Assembly (NCBI RefSeq): GCF_018861065.1
Contig: NZ_JAHKQO010000049.1
Coordinates: 62,001-126,000 of the forward strand
Direction of reading: 5' to 3'
Length of the DNA: 64,000 bases
Origin: Paraglaciecola arctica
GTDB taxonomy: Bacteria > Pseudomonadota > Gammaproteobacteria > Enterobacterales > Alteromonadaceae
Shown here: piece after piece, positions 28,042 to 36,029 of the stretch
Numbering within the stretch: the stretch's first letter is position 1
Layout of the letters: every line of letters starts with the position of its first letter
Translations under genes and position numbers: made by a program
Notes under the pieces: model-generated
What the model saw: only the letters and a program-made list of their open reading frames with translations
Databases searched by the model: none
What the model was told of the DNA's origin: nothing

Positions 28042-29034
28042 TCAAGACTTGGTACAAAACAACTGTTGTTGAAGTTTTAATAAATATTCATTTAGTGGTT
28101 TCTTTTGTAGCCAACTTTTTTCAATGGGGTGAGCGACTAATTTGCTGTCGAGTTCACCTACCATAATGTTGTTTTGTCCAGCTAAGGCTTGTTCAACCGC
28201 AAAGGCCCCTAACTTTGTTGCTAGAATTCGATCTTGGCTAACCGGTGAACCTCCTCTTTGTACATGTCCTAAAATGACAGGGCGACATTCTATTTGCGTT
28301 TTATCTGTGATCATTTTTGCCAAGGTTATTACACCTCCTGGTAACAAGTTTTCACTGGTAACCACGATAAAACTCGAAATTCCTCGTTGATTATATACTG
28401 CGTGTAAATGTTCAATAATGTTGTCGACTTCAAGGTCAATGTCATGACAATCTTCAGGCACTAACACTCTATCCGCTGCGGAAGCTACAGCCGCATTTAG
28501 CGCAATAAAACCAGCATGCCTTCCCATTACTTCAACTAGAAATATTCGCTCAAATGCATCAGCTGTATCGCGTACTTTATCAATAGAATCAAGGGCGGTT
28601 TCTATCGCGGTATAATAACCAATAGTGGCATCTGTGCAGCTAATGTCATTATCAATTGTTCCAGGTAATCCAATTACTTGGCCGTTATAATATTTACATA
28701 AATGGTGAGCGCCGCGAAAAGAACCGTTACCGCCAATTACTAGTAATGCATCGACATTTAATTCATTGAGGTTTTTAGCTGCCGCTCTACCAGCTGCTTC
28801 AGTGTGAAAATCATCACAACGGCCACTTTTTAGAATCGTTCCCCCACGCTGTATAATATTGGTGACATTGGTTGCTGCCAGTAGCTTGTATTCTTGGTCA
28901 ATTAGGCCGTTATAACCATGTTTATAACCTATTACTTCAAGCTCATAATGCTCGGCTGTGAGCACTATTGACCTTATACAAGCATTCATACCTGGCGCGT
29001 CACCACCTGATGTCAAAACAGCGATTTTTTTCAT
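28042..29034 (-). CDS. pfkA: 6-phosphofructokinase
   Basis: 330 residues, close to the bacterial PfkA length. TSGGDAPGMNA (8-18) binds nucleotide. PGTIDNDI (124-131) carries the catalytic Asp (D128), and EVMGRHAGF and GHVQRGGSP are the fructose-6-phosphate contacts. It phosphorylates fructose-6-phosphate in glycolysis. The Gly after position 103 (G104) points to ATP rather than pyrophosphate as donor. Position 103 itself, the Mg2+-ligand Asp in E. coli PfkA (GGDGS), is Asn here (GGNGS). The gene is monocistronic, convergent with the LytTR regulator. Gene identity is secure; the Asn103 effect is unknown. Confidence 0.93.
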   Translation of the reverse strand: MKKIAVLTSGGDAPGMNACIRSIVLTAEHYELEVIGYKHGYNGLIDQEYKLLAATNVTNIIQRGGTILKSGRCDDFHTEAAGRAAAKNLNELNVDALLVIGGNGSFRGAHHLCKYYNGQVIGLPGTIDNDISCTDATIGYYTAIETALDSIDKVRDTADAFERIFLVEVMGRHAGFIALNAAVASAADRVLVPEDCHDIDLEVDNIIEHLHAVYNQRGISSFIVVTSENLLPGGVITLAKMITDKTQIECRPVILGHVQRGGSPVSQDRILATKLGAFAVEQALAGQNNIMVGELDSKLVAHPIEKSWLQKKPLNEYLLKLQQQLFCTKS

Positions 29035-29459
29035 GGCGTTCTTCTCAATGGAGTGTGTATCAACAGTTGTATCCTAGGGTAGAATGCAAAGTCACGGTAA
29101 ACAAGATTTTTAGTAGATAAATTAATCAGTTACTCTAAAAGTAGCGTAATGACTATTATACGTGCTCACTTATCTTTAGCGTATATTAGATAGAGGTCGT
29201 AAGGCAGAGCTTCGACTTTTATAAATAACACCAAGATCAATTTAGTTTTTTGGGGGGGCCGTGGCGTTTACACTATTTCATTGCTCGCTATTTAGGCGGT
29301 GGTGAGATGATATGCGCCCCTTTCGCTTAAACAAAAGTTGCATTAATAACGATTAGTAAAGTATCGAAGGTGCAATGGTTAAGGTGATTATGTGAGTATT
29401 AGCATAAACTAGTCGGGGTTTTTGATATCATTGCCGGGTGTAAAAAAAGGATAGTCAAA
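29035..29459. other. Intergenic region between divergent pfkA and ubiF
   Basis: 425 bases between two divergent genes. No open frame with a plausible start and ribosome site, no RNA gene and no clear operator was recognised. A run of seven G at about 29252-29258 is the only compositional oddity. Promoters for both genes are presumably here. Confidence 0.6.
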
Positions 29460-30635
29460 GTGTTTGATTTTTGTGTGGTTGGGGGAGGAATGGTTGGGTC
29501 AGCAATGGCTCTTGGATTAGCGAATATGGGTTTTAAAATCGCCATGATAGAGCCTAATATTCCTGCTCCATTCGAACCTGAACAGCCACCTGATATGCGC
29601 GTTTCTGCTATCAGTTTAACCTCTGAAAAATTGCTGCGAGAGATAGGTGCTTGGGACGACATTAAGAGCATGCGTTTATGCCCGTATAAACGCCTGTCAG
29701 TATGGGATAAACCCTCGTGTCGTACTGATTTTAATTGTGTCGATATTGGTCAGCCACACCTTGGCAATATAATAGAAAACCGTCTTGTACAATTAGGCTT
29801 GCATACAGTTATCGCTGCGACTGAAGTGGATTGCTACAAAAATCTAAAAGTAACAAGTATAACCACAAACGAATGTGCAAGTGTCACCCTAGAAGATGGA
29901 CAGATCATTCAAGCGAAAGTCTTGATTGGAGCAGATGGAGGTCATTCTGCGGTGAGAAAAGCGGCTAACATTGGCACGCAAGGATGGGAATACTCGCAAC
30001 AGGCTCTTGGTATTCAAATTAAAACTAAGGATGGGCAACAGGATATTACCTGGCAACAGTTCACACCAGATGGACCAATGGCGTTTTTACCGTTATATGA
30101 TGGTTTCGGCTCCTTAGTTTGGTATCACAAGGCTACAGATATACAGTATTTAAAAAGCCTTTCTAAAGCAAAACTGAAGCAACATGTGTTGCAACATTTT
30201 CCGGCTGAATTGGTTGATTTTGAGGTGGTTGATGTGGCCAGTTTTCCTTTGACACGTATGCACGCTAATCAATATTTTAAAGGCAATACCGTATTAATAG
30301 GTGATGCAGCCCATACTATCAATCCGTTGGCTGGACAGGGAGTTAATTTGGGGTTTAAAGATGTTGCTGCTTTACTAAGTGTCATTCGAGAAGAGTTAGC
30401 TATTTATGAGCGCTCAGCAGTATTAGAAGCAAGCCGTTACGGCCAGTGGTTTACTCAATATGAAGCCGCTCGTAGAAAAGATAATTTAATCATGATGAGT
30501 GCTATGGATTTGTTATATTCCACCTTTAGTAATAATCATATGCCACTCAAATTGTTGCGTAATCTAGGTTTAAAATTAGCAAACCATGCCGGCCCAATAA
30601 AAAACACGGCAATGAAATATGCGATGGGTTTATGA
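29460..30635 (+). CDS. ubiF: Ubiquinone biosynthesis hydroxylase UbiF (2-octaprenyl-3-methyl-6-methoxy-1,4-benzoquinol hydroxylase)
   Basis: 391 residues from a GTG start. FAD-binding VVGGGMVGSAMALGLA opens the protein. DMRVSAIS, VLIGADGGHSAVRKAA and IGDAAHTINPLAGQGVNLGFKDV are the three signatures of UbiH/UbiF/VisC monooxygenases. The match to E. coli UbiF is closer than to UbiH or UbiI in WQQFTPDGPMAFLPL, in PCPYKRL-like and SNNHMPLKLLRNLGL segments, and at the C-terminus (KYAMGL versus KYALGL). It hydroxylates the C6 position of the ubiquinone ring in the inner-membrane Ubi complex. A 58-residue membrane protein gene follows after 34 bases. Confidence 0.9.
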   Translation: MFDFCVVGGGMVGSAMALGLANMGFKIAMIEPNIPAPFEPEQPPDMRVSAISLTSEKLLREIGAWDDIKSMRLCPYKRLSVWDKPSCRTDFNCVDIGQPHLGNIIENRLVQLGLHTVIAATEVDCYKNLKVTSITTNECASVTLEDGQIIQAKVLIGADGGHSAVRKAANIGTQGWEYSQQALGIQIKTKDGQQDITWQQFTPDGPMAFLPLYDGFGSLVWYHKATDIQYLKSLSKAKLKQHVLQHFPAELVDFEVVDVASFPLTRMHANQYFKGNTVLIGDAAHTINPLAGQGVNLGFKDVAALLSVIREELAIYERSAVLEASRYGQWFTQYEAARRKDNLIMMSAMDLLYSTFSNNHMPLKLLRNLGLKLANHAGPIKNTAMKYAMGL

Positions 30636-30669
30636 CCCCAAACGCCAGTAGAAAAAGAGTAACCTCAAT

Positions 30670-30846
30670 ATGACTGTATTAACTATTTTGGCAGTGTTAT
30701 TTATTGCTTTGGTTGTAATTGTTCCATTAATTGAACGTTCTAACTTTAGAATGTCCAGTGAACAAATGGGCAAGTTAGGTCGCTGGATTTTGCCTTTGTT
30801 GGTTATAATGGCAATTATTCAATTGATTATGTACTACGTTAATTAA
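30670..30846 (+). CDS. Small two-TM membrane protein, 58 residues
   Basis: An ATG-started frame encoding 58 residues: one hydrophobic helix (about 3-20), a short polar link IERSNFRMSSEQMGKLGR, and a second helix (about 39-56). Codon use and composition resemble a real membrane microprotein and the frame fills the gap between ubiF and ylqF. I do not recognise the family. A short in-operon position after ubiF suggests a membrane role, perhaps alongside the Ubi proteins, but this is a guess. Confidence 0.55.
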   Translation: MTVLTILAVLFIALVVIVPLIERSNFRMSSEQMGKLGRWILPLLVIMAIIQLIMYYVN

Positions 30847-30899
30847 AATCCTGTAGATAGGGTTTTCTCAGTTTTTAAATAGATTAATAGGCAGGATAA

Positions 30900-31913
30900 A
30901 TGGCAGTTCATTGGTACCCAGGGCATATGCATAAGGCTCAAAAAGAGATTAAAGACGTTTTACCCCAAGTAGACGTGTTAATTGAAGTCTTAGATGCGCG
31001 TATTCCGTATTCTAGCGAAAATCCAATGATTGCTCAGTTACGGGGAAATAAGCCCTGTATCAAGGTGCTGAGTAAAACGGACTTAGCGGATCCCGAGGTT
31101 ACTGCTGCTTGGCAAGAGTTTTTGGAGCGAGAAAGATCAGTCAAAACGTTTGCCGCTACAACGCAAGAGCCCGCCAAGATGAAACAGATCTTGGATTTAT
31201 GTAGAAAAATGTTGCCCGAGAAAGATGCCAGCGTAAAAACTATTCATACCATGATAGTAGGCATACCTAACGTGGGTAAGTCGACCTTAATCAATATTTT
31301 GGCGGACAGGGTGATTGCAAAAACAGGCAATGAGGCTGCAGTGACTAAAACTCAACAACGAATCAATTTAGGTAATGGCATCACACTGTTTGATACGCCG
31401 GGCATATTGTGGCCAAAATTAGAAAATCCCAATAGCGGCTATCGGTTAGCCGCAACCGGCGCAATAAAAGACACGGCAATGGAGTATGACGATGTAGGTT
31501 TTTTTGCTGCCGATTACTTAATTAAAGCTTATCCTGAATTATTAAAAGCGCGTTTTGATTTAGACAATATACCCAATACAGAAATTGAGTTTCTAGAGCT
31601 TGCTGCGGCCCGGCGCGGCGCCTTAATGACCGGCGGGCGAGTTAATCTACACAAAATTTGTGAAGTGTTAATTAACGAATTACGTTCAGGAAAAATAGGT
31701 CGGATTAGTCTTGAAACTCCCTCTATGATAGAACAAGAAGTCATTGAAATGGCGGAAGTGGCAGCGAAAAAGGCAGCGGACAAAGTTGATCGCAAAGCAC
31801 GTTTTAAAACAGGCTCCTTAACCCCAGATAAAAAAGACCGTAAAGAGAAACGTCAAAACGACAGAGCAGAGCAATCTGCACGTATGAAGAAACAATCGGG
31901 TCGTCGCAAATAA
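30900..31913 (+). CDS. ylqF: Ribosome biogenesis GTPase YlqF/RbgA
   Basis: 337 residues with the circularly permuted GTPase order typical of YlqF. G4 (LSKTDLAD, about 57-64) comes first, then G1 (VGIPNVGKST, about 119-128), G2/G3 (DTPGILWPK, about 165-173). It begins with HWYPGHMHKAQKEI, the YlqF signature. The last 40 residues are very basic (KDRKEKRQ..., ending KKQSGRRK), fitting rRNA contact. It assists late maturation of the 50S subunit. It lies 54 bases after the small membrane gene and shortly before the YkgJ-like gene. Confidence 0.9.
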   Translation: MAVHWYPGHMHKAQKEIKDVLPQVDVLIEVLDARIPYSSENPMIAQLRGNKPCIKVLSKTDLADPEVTAAWQEFLERERSVKTFAATTQEPAKMKQILDLCRKMLPEKDASVKTIHTMIVGIPNVGKSTLINILADRVIAKTGNEAAVTKTQQRINLGNGITLFDTPGILWPKLENPNSGYRLAATGAIKDTAMEYDDVGFFAADYLIKAYPELLKARFDLDNIPNTEIEFLELAAARRGALMTGGRVNLHKICEVLINELRSGKIGRISLETPSMIEQEVIEMAEVAAKKAADKVDRKARFKTGSLTPDKKDRKEKRQNDRAEQSARMKKQSGRRK

Positions 31914-31937
31914 TAATGTTCAATCTGATAGTGTCTG

Positions 31938-32336
31938 ATGCAAAATTGTAATTCCTGTGGCAAGTGCTGCATCAAATACAGTAATGGCGATTTGTCAGCT
32001 TCAGATCAGGATATCGATATGTGGCAGCTATTTAAGCCTGATATTGCCGCTTATGTTAAAAATGGTTTGATTTGGTTTTCACCGCAAAGTGGCAAACTTT
32101 TATCTTTGTGCCCGTTTTTACGAGAAAGTAAACATGCTGGAGAACCGAATAAAACTTTTTATACCTGCGATATTTACTACGACCGTCCAGAAGACTGCCG
32201 ATTTTACCCAGTCACAGTCAAACAGATGATTAACGATGAATGTGAAATGTTGCAAGAAGGGGATTTAGCCAACCCTCAACAGGCACAAAAAGACTTAGAT
32301 ACACTGCTTAAAGAGAGTCGTCCTAGTTATGATTAA
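31938..32336 (+). CDS. YkgJ-like cysteine cluster protein
   Basis: 132 residues. The N-terminal MQNCNSCGKCCIKYS supplies the CxxCGxCC cluster and further Cys occur in LCPFL, YTCDIY and EDCRFYP. This is the YkgJ/FliB-like zinc- or iron-chelating family pattern. Cellular function is not established. The start codon is 24 bases after the ylqF stop, so the two are probably co-transcribed. Confidence 0.82.
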   Translation: MQNCNSCGKCCIKYSNGDLSASDQDIDMWQLFKPDIAAYVKNGLIWFSPQSGKLLSLCPFLRESKHAGEPNKTFYTCDIYYDRPEDCRFYPVTVKQMINDECEMLQEGDLANPQQAQKDLDTLLKESRPSYD

Positions 32337-32341
32337 CAGCA

Positions 32342-32506
32342 GTGCGATCGCCAACGGCAATCGCCGGCCAAATTATCCAGCAGCTTTGTCATAAACCTGA
32401 ACTCGGGATAAGCCATACCGTCCAGCACCGCTATTATTGCGAGCAATCTTGCTTTGATAAACACAATAATATCAGCACTGAATGCATTAAATTGGCGGCT
32501 AAATAA
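32342..32506 (+). pseudogene. Possible gene remnant or short ORF after the YkgJ-like gene
   Basis: A GTG-started frame of 54 residues with protein-like composition (HRYYCEQSCFDKHNN, ending ECIKLAAK) but no ribosome site and an abrupt start six bases after the YkgJ stop. It could be the 3' end of a lost gene or a missed short one. The rest of the gap up to 32680 shows nothing recognisable. Confidence 0.3.
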
Positions 32507-32679
32507 CTAATAAGATTATAACCTATTGTTTTTATTATATTTACTTTAGAGGAAGCGGCACGTTTTAACCCGAGCTCAGGTCAATAAGGAAAAGAGTAGT
32601 GAGAGTTTGTTTTTGTATTTTAAAAGGGCAACAGACAATTGGGATATTCAGTATAAGGTTGAGCTACAACTCTATACTT

Positions 32680-32753
32680 GACGTTGCTTTACGCAATTGC
32701 GGCTAGTTAGGAGCGCAGCGGAATACCAGTCTTACAATACGCGCTTGTTATGC
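32680..32753 (-). other. Degenerate attC-like site, end of the beta-lactamase cassette
   Basis: On the minus strand GCATAACAAGCGCG directly follows the beta-lactamase stop, the expected R'' box form. The distal arm (GCAATTGCGTAAAGC) pairs only partly and lacks a clear GTTRRRY box. The internal GCTGCGCTC also occurs in the clear attC at 35960. Probably a decayed attC at the left boundary of the array. Confidence 0.45.
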
Positions 32754-32756
32754 CAA

Positions 32757-33518
32757 TTATTGTTGAACAATTCTGAGAGCCTTAAATGTATCCATTGTAA
32801 GCTTCTTTCTCAAAGGCAAATCTGAGCTTTGATTTATCTCGATATGGTTTGCAAAAAACCATGTTTGTTCGTTAACAATAAGATAACCCACATACCATCC
32901 GTCCTTACCAGACCAACCTGTTTTTGACCAGATTTTCATTTGGCTGTTGCTTTGTGACAACATAATATTCTTCAGTGTTTTAATATGTTGTTTCTGAATT
33001 GGTAGATTCTCTTCATACAACTTACGCAAAAAGCTAATTTGGTCTTTTACAGAAACTCTAAGATCACCATCAAGCCAAAATCGGGTGATCTCACTACCCG
33101 TTAATTGGTTTCCGTAATCAAAATCTCTAAGGTATTTGTGATATTTTACATGACCTATCTTTTTCGCATAACGTTGATAACACCATACACATGAGTTTTG
33201 AAAAGCACTTTTAAGAGTTTGATCTTTGTTCCATCGAGCATATTCGCGCTCTACACCATCCCAAGCAATGATTTCAGAAGCATCTTTAATCAATCCCTCC
33301 TCTAATATGATTAAAGTATTGGGGATTTTAAATGTTGAAGCAGGAACAAAGCTTGCTGGGTCGTCAACGTTATGCTGATACTTTATCTTGCCATCAGCAG
33401 ATTCAATGAGAATTGCCCCATGAATATTGTTATCCCTATAAAGGCTTGCTATCTCTTTATCCGCAGCGTAAATATTGGCAGAGAAAGTCCATATAATAAG
33501 TAGTCCTAAATATTTCAT
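32757..33518 (-). CDS. Class D (OXA-type) beta-lactamase
   Basis: 253 residues from the ATG at 33518, chosen for a GAG six bases upstream and a compact signal peptide (MKYLGLLIIWTFSANIYA). ATG at 33524 or GTG at 33545 are alternatives. Every class D motif is present: STFK with nucleophile S61 and carboxylated K64, SCV (109-111), YGN (135-137), WLDG (148-151) and KTG (199-201). KTGWSGKDGWYVGYL is closer to the OXA-2 pattern than to OXA-10 or OXA-48. It would hydrolyse beta-lactams in the periplasm; spectrum cannot be judged. It lies in a minus-strand series of genes separated by attC-like sites, the usual habitat of many mobile OXA genes. Confidence 0.9.
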   Translation of the reverse strand: MKYLGLLIIWTFSANIYAADKEIASLYRDNNIHGAILIESADGKIKYQHNVDDPASFVPASTFKIPNTLIILEEGLIKDASEIIAWDGVEREYARWNKDQTLKSAFQNSCVWCYQRYAKKIGHVKYHKYLRDFDYGNQLTGSEITRFWLDGDLRVSVKDQISFLRKLYEENLPIQKQHIKTLKNIMLSQSNSQMKIWSKTGWSGKDGWYVGYLIVNEQTWFFANHIEINQSSDLPLRKKLTMDTFKALRIVQQ

Positions 33519-33778
33519 CTTCATCTCGATTTTAATCAATAGCACCTGTTGTTTTTGTGAAAGCCATAAGGTGCTTGCCAGGTACTTTTACCATAGCTCT
33601 TTGATTAATGATAATTTGCCATTAGTAAATAAGATACAACAATGAGGGACAACCTAAGTAAAATCTTTAGCTAAACTCCTATAAAACCTCCACAACTGAT
33701 TACCTTCCAAACGCTTGGCTTTTAGAGGGCACAGGCTAGATGCGTAGGTCAATAAGCTACTTTTTATAGGATGATAGC

Positions 33779-34180
33779 TTACTTCGGCAAGCCGTCGAAC
33801 TGTGCCACACTTTCTAACTCAACAGTCCAAGACGCCTTGCTGGACGAAAAAATTTGCGCAGTTGGCAACATAGATATTTCAGTGTCCAAACATCCTGCAG
33901 GGACGACGAGCAATCCTGATATTTGAGTATTGGGCAGTGCAGAACCACAAAGCTTACAAAAGCTTTTACTGTGACGAGTATCAGGAAGCGTAAAGGAAGT
34001 CACTTTATCTGGCCCCGAAAGCCAGACCAATTTGGCGGACTGTGAGAATAGATTTGCCCCATGAGCCGAACCGGTATCCTTTTGGCAGTGATGACAGTGG
34101 CACACATAAAAACTGTCAAACTCTCCTTGTATCGCAAAGCTCACGGTTCCACAAAGACAAGAACCTAAATGATTATTCAT
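33779..34180 (-). CDS. GFA/CENP-V family zinc protein (cassette gene)
   Basis: 133 residues. Cys pairs CLCG (8-11), CHCHHCQ (27-33) and FCKLCG (about 74-79) are the two zinc sites of the glutathione-dependent formaldehyde-activating (GFA) fold. Most members are not shown to act on formaldehyde, so activity is open. A strong ribosome site (GGAGGAAG) precedes the ATG. GFA genes are frequent passengers in integron cassettes, which fits this context. No clear attC is visible on its 3' side (33546-33778). Confidence 0.85.
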   Translation of the reverse strand: MNNHLGSCLCGTVSFAIQGEFDSFYVCHCHHCQKDTGSAHGANLFSQSAKLVWLSGPDKVTSFTLPDTRHSKSFCKLCGSALPNTQISGLLVVPAGCLDTEISMLPTAQIFSSSKASWTVELESVAQFDGLPK

Positions 34181-34211
34181 CGAACTTCCTCCGTTACCTG
34201 CAATTCAAGAC

Positions 34212-34260
34212 GACAACACTTTGCATAAGCGGTTTTGGCCGCTTTATTCATTTGTTAGGC
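34212..34260 (-). other. attC-like recombination site (moderate)
   Basis: Minus strand: GCCTAAC box, then AAATGAATAAAGCGG / CCGCTTATGCAAAGTG as imperfect inverted arms around CCAAAA. The far end reads GTGTTGTC, a poor match to GTTRRRY. It directly follows the 104-residue cassette gene. Confidence 0.6.
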
Positions 34261-34267
34261 ACTGAAA

Positions 34268-34582
34268 CTACCATAGTTTTGTCGGATCCGTTTTTTCTCG
34301 AAATTCTTCTGACAGCTCCTCTACTAAAGCTTCGTCCGTTAGACCTTCTCTTCGTAGTGCAATTAACTGAAGCCAAGCCTTTGATCTGCTGTGTCCATCA
34401 AACATCAAAGCCATGTGCTCATTTCTATTTTGAAGCATATTGTAAAGATATAAATATCGCTCATGAGAATGTTGCTGCTCATTCAAAACTACTTCCTTAC
34501 ACTCACTCAAAACTGACGAGCAGTATTTTTCTAATGCGAGTTCTTTTATTTGCTTAAATTTTTTCCAATCTGATTCTTTCAT
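34268..34582 (-). CDS. Hypothetical cassette protein, 104 residues
   Basis: 104 residues, mostly helical and charged, no membrane segment, no signal peptide. Visible pieces are an N-terminal WKKFKQIKELALEKYC, a central HERYLYLYNMLQNRNEHMALMFDGHSRSKA and an acidic end. AAAGGTAG precedes the ATG as ribosome site. I do not recognise a domain. It fits a cassette: single gene, same strand as its neighbours, attC-like sites on both sides. Confidence 0.65.
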   Translation of the reverse strand: MKESDWKKFKQIKELALEKYCSSVLSECKEVVLNEQQHSHERYLYLYNMLQNRNEHMALMFDGHSRSKAWLQLIALRREGLTDEALVEELSEEFREKTDPTKLW

Positions 34583-34612
34583 AAAACTACCTTTAAGCTC
34601 TACGGTTTTGGT

Positions 34613-34690
34613 GCCTAACGCTTAACATACGGGGATTTTAGGGGCGCTTTTTCAGCGAGTAAAATTCCCACCATGATGTATTTGTTAGCC
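34613..34690 (-). other. attC recombination site
   Basis: 78 bp. On the minus strand it runs from GGCTAAC (R'') to GTTAGGC (R'), with long inverted arms (ATACATCATGGTGGGAATTTTA against TAAAATCCCCGTAT) and extra-helical differences as attC sites have. It begins at the stop codon of the XRE gene, which is typical of cassettes. Confidence 0.8.
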
Positions 34691-35185
34691 ATGCTGTCGT
34701 TTATATACACCTTGATAATATTCATAAATAAATCCAGGAATTAATGATGGTAAACCAACAACTAAAACCAAGATTAAAAAACTAATTTTATCTAACCTAT
34801 CTTCTGAAATAGAACTACTAAAGATGGAATCCCTAAGCAAGCTCACCCAAGCAGTGGAGTTGTGACCTGTCCATAAAAGATACAAGGCAATTGAAAGTAC
34901 GGGTAATAACACCGAAAGGTGGATAACCTTAGCTTTTACACTCATATTTCTAAATGAAAAGCTATCTTCCATTTGTGAAGAAAAACCTTTCGTTACTAAT
35001 TCAGTGATAGAACATTCGTAAACAGCAGCTAAAGATTTTGCTGACTCTTGTGATGCAACTCCTGTTTTTTCAATTCGTTGAATTGTTCTTAGACTTAGCC
35101 CTGAGACTTCAGCCAATTGCGTCTGACTCCAAGCCCTACTATCTCTCTGGTTTTTTAACGTTTCTTTGTTTAATTCCATTTCCAT
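34685..35185 (-). CDS. XRE-family regulator with C-terminal membrane helices (cassette gene)
   Basis: 166 residues. Residues 8-65 are a helix-turn-helix of the HTH_3/XRE type (WSQTQLAEVSGLSLRTIQRIEKTG). Two hydrophobic segments follow at about 90-108 and 135-155, so the DNA-binding domain would be tethered to the membrane. Such small XRE-TM proteins are known but their targets are generally unknown. The stop codon falls in the R'' box of the attC at 34613-34690. Confidence 0.8.
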   Translation of the reverse strand: MEMELNKETLKNQRDSRAWSQTQLAEVSGLSLRTIQRIEKTGVASQESAKSLAAVYECSITELVTKGFSSQMEDSFSFRNMSVKAKVIHLSVLLPVLSIALYLLWTGHNSTAWVSLLRDSIFSSSISEDRLDKISFLILVLVVGLPSLIPGFIYEYYQGVYKRQHG

Positions 35186-35287
35186 TTTTCAAACCCTCTT
35201 CATAAATGTTTAACCAATATGAAGAAGTATTGCCTTTATTAATACGACATATATATGCCAGCAGTATGACAGGACAGTGCCAAGCAT

Positions 35288-35335
35288 GGCTAACGCCTAA
35301 AGCAGCGGTTTATCCGCTGCCTTTGTTTGTTATGT
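35288..35335 (-). other. attC recombination site (short form)
   Basis: 48 bp on the minus strand from CATAAC (R'') to GTTAGCC (R'), with arms AAAGGCAGCGG / CCGCTGCTTTAGGC around ATAAA. It starts directly after the stop codon of the 202-residue cassette gene. Confidence 0.8.
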
Positions 35336-35944
35336 TTATTTTCCACGAACTTTTGACCCAAAGAAGTTTTCAACTTTACTTATGGCTTCTGTGATTTTCG
35401 TACTGAACTCGTCATTGTCAGAGACGAAGTAAACTACCTTGTCGTTTTCGATAACTCTTTCAGGGTTGTTGTCTACTACTGCACCAGGTCCCGCGTATGC
35501 ACCTTTCATCCAGAAGTGCAACCAAATTGCACCTCTTAGATCTCCAATTCTTTGTTGGATTTCGTTGAAACTGTTATGGGCATCATCAGACCAAACAACT
35601 TTTGTTTCTAAACGTATAGTCTGTAACTCAGCCCATTTTTCGTATAGCTGATTCATTCGTTCATTATAAATTCGTTGCTCTTCATCGAGCCTTCGACCTG
35701 CCTCGACCTCTTCCTTGCTCAAGTGAAGCATTGGATTTCTAACAGTTTGAAGCGCTTGCTGAATTTCATAAGCTATAAAAATAGCTTTTTTTGCCAATTC
35801 GTATTCACTAGTACCTCGAAGCTGTCTCCTCCAAGCTGTCAGGCCAAGCGTCCCTATAATTAAAGCACCAATTGTTCCTAAGATTGAAAATGCATCTTTG
35901 GTCAATGACCAATCAATTTCACTTATTGTTAAGCATAGATTCAA
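35336..35944 (-). CDS. Single-TM hypothetical cassette protein, 202 residues
   Basis: 202 residues from a TTG start that has AGGAG six bases upstream, good support for this unusual codon. One membrane helix lies at about 18-38 (ILGTIGALIIGTLGLTAW). A long charged, coiled-coil-prone region follows (about 60-150). There is no recognised domain. The protein would sit in the inner membrane with a large cytoplasmic part. It is flanked by attC sites at 35288 and 35960. Confidence 0.7.
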   Translation of the reverse strand: MNLCLTISEIDWSLTKDAFSILGTIGALIIGTLGLTAWRRQLRGTSEYELAKKAIFIAYEIQQALQTVRNPMLHLSKEEVEAGRRLDEEQRIYNERMNQLYEKWAELQTIRLETKVVWSDDAHNSFNEIQQRIGDLRGAIWLHFWMKGAYAGPGAVVDNNPERVIENDKVVYFVSDNDEFSTKITEAISKVENFFGSKVRGK

Positions 35945-35959
35945 TGCGTGCTCCTAAAA

Positions 35960-36029
35960 ATATAACGCCCCAATATGCCGACGAAACGAGCGCAGCGAAT
36001 GGAGGTCGGAATAATTGGCTTGTTATATG
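35960..36029 (-). other. attC recombination site
   Basis: 70 bp on the minus strand. ATAACAAGCC at one end and GGGGCGTTATA at the other are the classic TAACAA...GCGTTA form. Arms CCAATTATTCCGAC and GTCGGCATATTGG pair with bulges around a GCTGCGCTC-containing loop. It overlaps the stop codon of the 104-residue gene at 36023. Confidence 0.85.

Noticed and set aside
34042-34557. 171-codon plus-strand frame in the cassette cluster
   Set aside because: It crosses two minus-strand cassette genes and an attC-like site; the minus-strand genes have good ribosome sites and GFA motifs.
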